From positions 1 through 6,959 of the forward strand of contig WFPH01000120.1 in assembly GCA_015487645.1 (NCBI GenBank): 6,959 nt of DNA. The letters are read 5' to 3'. Made by a program: the position numbers and the translations under genes. The stretch is from Thermosulfurimonas sp. (lineage in GTDB: Bacteria > Desulfobacterota > Thermodesulfobacteria > Thermodesulfobacteriales > Thermodesulfobacteriaceae). Under the pieces are notes generated by a model, which was not told where the DNA came from, made no database searches, and saw only the letters and a list, made by a program, of their open reading frames with translations. Every line of letters starts with the position of its first letter. Within the stretch, counting starts at the first letter, position 1. Of this stretch, positions 5,743 to 6,959 are shown piece after piece.

Positions 5743-6959
5743 GGCCTTTCGCCCTGGAAGTAAAGTCTCAGCACTTTAGCCGCTATCGGAGCGGCCGCCT
5801 CTCCTCCGTGTCCTCCATGCTCCACCAAGACCCCTACCACGATCTCGGGATCCCTCGCCGGGGCAAAAGCAATAAACCAGGCATGATCTCTCTTCTCATA
5901 GGGAACTTCCTGGTCTTTCTTCTTGTCTTTGCTCTTCTTCACCACCTGAGCCGTGCCCGTCTTTCCGGCCACTAGGATATCTTTCATTTTGGCGGCCTTC
6001 CCCGTACCACGTTTCCCATTCACAGCCTCTATCAGTCCTCTCACCACCCACCTCAAATTGGCCCCACTCGCTGGCAATTGCCCTTCCTCCTCTGGGGAAA
6101 AGATCTTTATCTTTTTTCCGGAGGGCTCAGAGATTTCACTTACCACATAAGGCTTCAAAAGGTGCCCCCCGTTTCCCAGAGCAGCATAGAATTTGACCAG
6201 CTGGACTAAATTGACTTCGAGAGGGCCCTGGCCGATGGCTACCACCAGATTTTCCCCTTTTTGCCAGCGCTCCCCGAAAACACTTCTCTTCCATCTCCTG
6301 TCCGGGACCAAGCCAGGGTTTTCTCCCGGAAGCCCCAGACCGGAGGGCCTTCCAAAACCGCATCGCCGGGCATATTGGGCCAGATAATCAATGTCGAGTC
6401 TCTCACCCAAAACATAAAAATAGGTATCACAGGACTGGGCCAGAGCCTGGATCAGAAAAACTTTTCCGTGTCCCCATTTACGCCAGCAATGAAAAATCCT
6501 GCGCCCCAGACGGTAAAAACCCGGGCAGTAAATCTCCTCTTCCGGAGAAATCAGGCCAGCCTCAAGGGCCGCCAGCAGAGTCACCGGTTTAAAGGTGGAT
6601 CCAGGATGATAAGCCAGAAGGGCCTTGTTTAAAAGAGGGTGATAGGGGTCTGCGGTAAGGGCTCGCCAGGCCCTGGGCGAAAAACCCTTGATAAAACCCG
6701 CCGGATCCGGGGCCGGGGCACTAACCAGCGCCAGAAGAGCCCCCCGCCGGGGATCCATCACCACGATAGCTCCTGAACGGCCTTCAAGAAGACCATACGT
6801 TTCCTGCTGGAAAAGACCGTCTACCGTAAGAAAGAGATCCTTGCCGGGACGTGGGGGAACCTCACTCACAATCTTTACCGTGCGGCCGAAGGCATCCCTT
6901 TCAAGCTCTCTCTCCCCCTTGAGCCCTCGCAGTTCGGTCTCATAGGCCCGCTCAAGACC
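5739..6959 (-). CDS. mrdA: Penicillin-binding protein 2, C-terminal 406 residues (5' end outside the window)
   Basis: This is a class B PBP: a periplasmic DD-transpeptidase that cross-links the glycan made by RodA during cell elongation. The frame stays open from the stop at 5739 to the right edge, so the GTG at 6869 is internal and not a start. The first 30 visible residues (GLERAYETELRGLKGE...) are the conserved end of the N-terminal pedestal domain. Numbered from the window edge, the transpeptidase domain has the nucleophile motif STFK (121-124) in HPGSTFKP, SCD (176-178) as the SxN-type motif, and KTGT (333-336). The tail RDHAWFIAFAP...VEHGGHGG is typical of PBP2. The FHCW...GHG stretch and the rodA neighbour (4-base overlap) point to PBP2 rather than FtsI. 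The membrane anchor and most of the pedestal are missing here. An mreBCD cluster upstream would be expected but is not visible. Confidence 0.95.
   Translation of the reverse strand, partial: GLERAYETELRGLKGERELERDAFGRTVKIVSEVPPRPGKDLFLTVDGLFQQETYGLLEGRSGAIVVMDPRRGALLALVSAPAPDPAGFIKGFSPRAWRALTADPYHPLLNKALLAYHPGSTFKPVTLLAALEAGLISPEEEIYCPGFYRLGRRIFHCWRKWGHGKVFLIQALAQSCDTYFYVLGERLDIDYLAQYARRCGFGRPSGLGLPGENPGLVPDRRWKRSVFGERWQKGENLVVAIGQGPLEVNLVQLVKFYAALGNGGHLLKPYVVSEISEPSGKKIKIFSPEEEGQLPASGANLRWVVRGLIEAVNGKRGTGKAAKMKDILVAGKTGTAQVVKKSKDKKKDQEVPYEKRDHAWFIAFAPARDPEIVVGVLVEHGGHGGEAAAPIAAKVLRLYFQGERP

Noticed and set aside
6867..6869. GTG at 6869 as the start of the PBP2 gene
   Set aside because: The same frame is open to the window edge, and the upstream 30 residues match the conserved GLE..Y...LRG region of PBP2, so the real start is outside the window.

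Overview
The window is a compact, essentially all-coding stretch read entirely on the minus strand. From right to left (direction of transcription) it holds the 3' part of mrdA (penicillin-binding protein 2), rodA, then atpF' (b'), atpF (b), atpH (delta), atpA (alpha), atpG (gamma) and the 5' third of atpD (beta), which runs off the left edge. Every gene is a confidently recognised family member. I see no mobile element, repeat array, RNA gene, CRISPR or foreign island, and no undescribed system.

Likely organism: a Gram-negative, probably thermophilic member of the Desulfobacterota / Thermodesulfobacteria type. This is inference from three things: the b'+b pair in which b carries an N-terminal export-signal-like extension; F1 genes lying next to b'/b without atpB (a) or atpE (c); and proteins rich in Glu, Lys and Arg. 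The genus cannot be fixed from this window.

Region 4672-6959: mrdA and rodA overlap by 4 bases (GTGA) and make the two partners of the elongasome: the SEDS glycan polymerase RodA and its transpeptidase PBP2. Region 4578-4671: a 94-base spacer, the only sizeable gap, with a good sigma70-type promoter (TTGACA, 17 bases, TAAAAG) facing the atp genes and no visible terminator. The atp genes therefore probably have their own promoter and may also receive read-through from the cell-shape genes.

Region 1-4577: the ATP synthase cluster in the canonical order b'-b-delta-alpha-gamma-beta. Junctions loosen along the operon: 4-base overlap, 4-base overlap, 1-base gap, 11-base gap, 34-base gap. Delta has a TTG start inside a TTGA overlap, while beta has a near-perfect Shine-Dalgarno. 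This fits translational tuning of subunit stoichiometry. The epsilon gene (atpC) is expected just past the left edge, and the a and c subunits elsewhere in the genome.

Points worth a second look are small: a lipobox-like cysteine in the b-subunit leader, substitutions at normally conserved RodA positions, an N-terminal extension on beta, a Cys/His cluster near the PBP2 active site, and the promoter architecture between the two gene sets.
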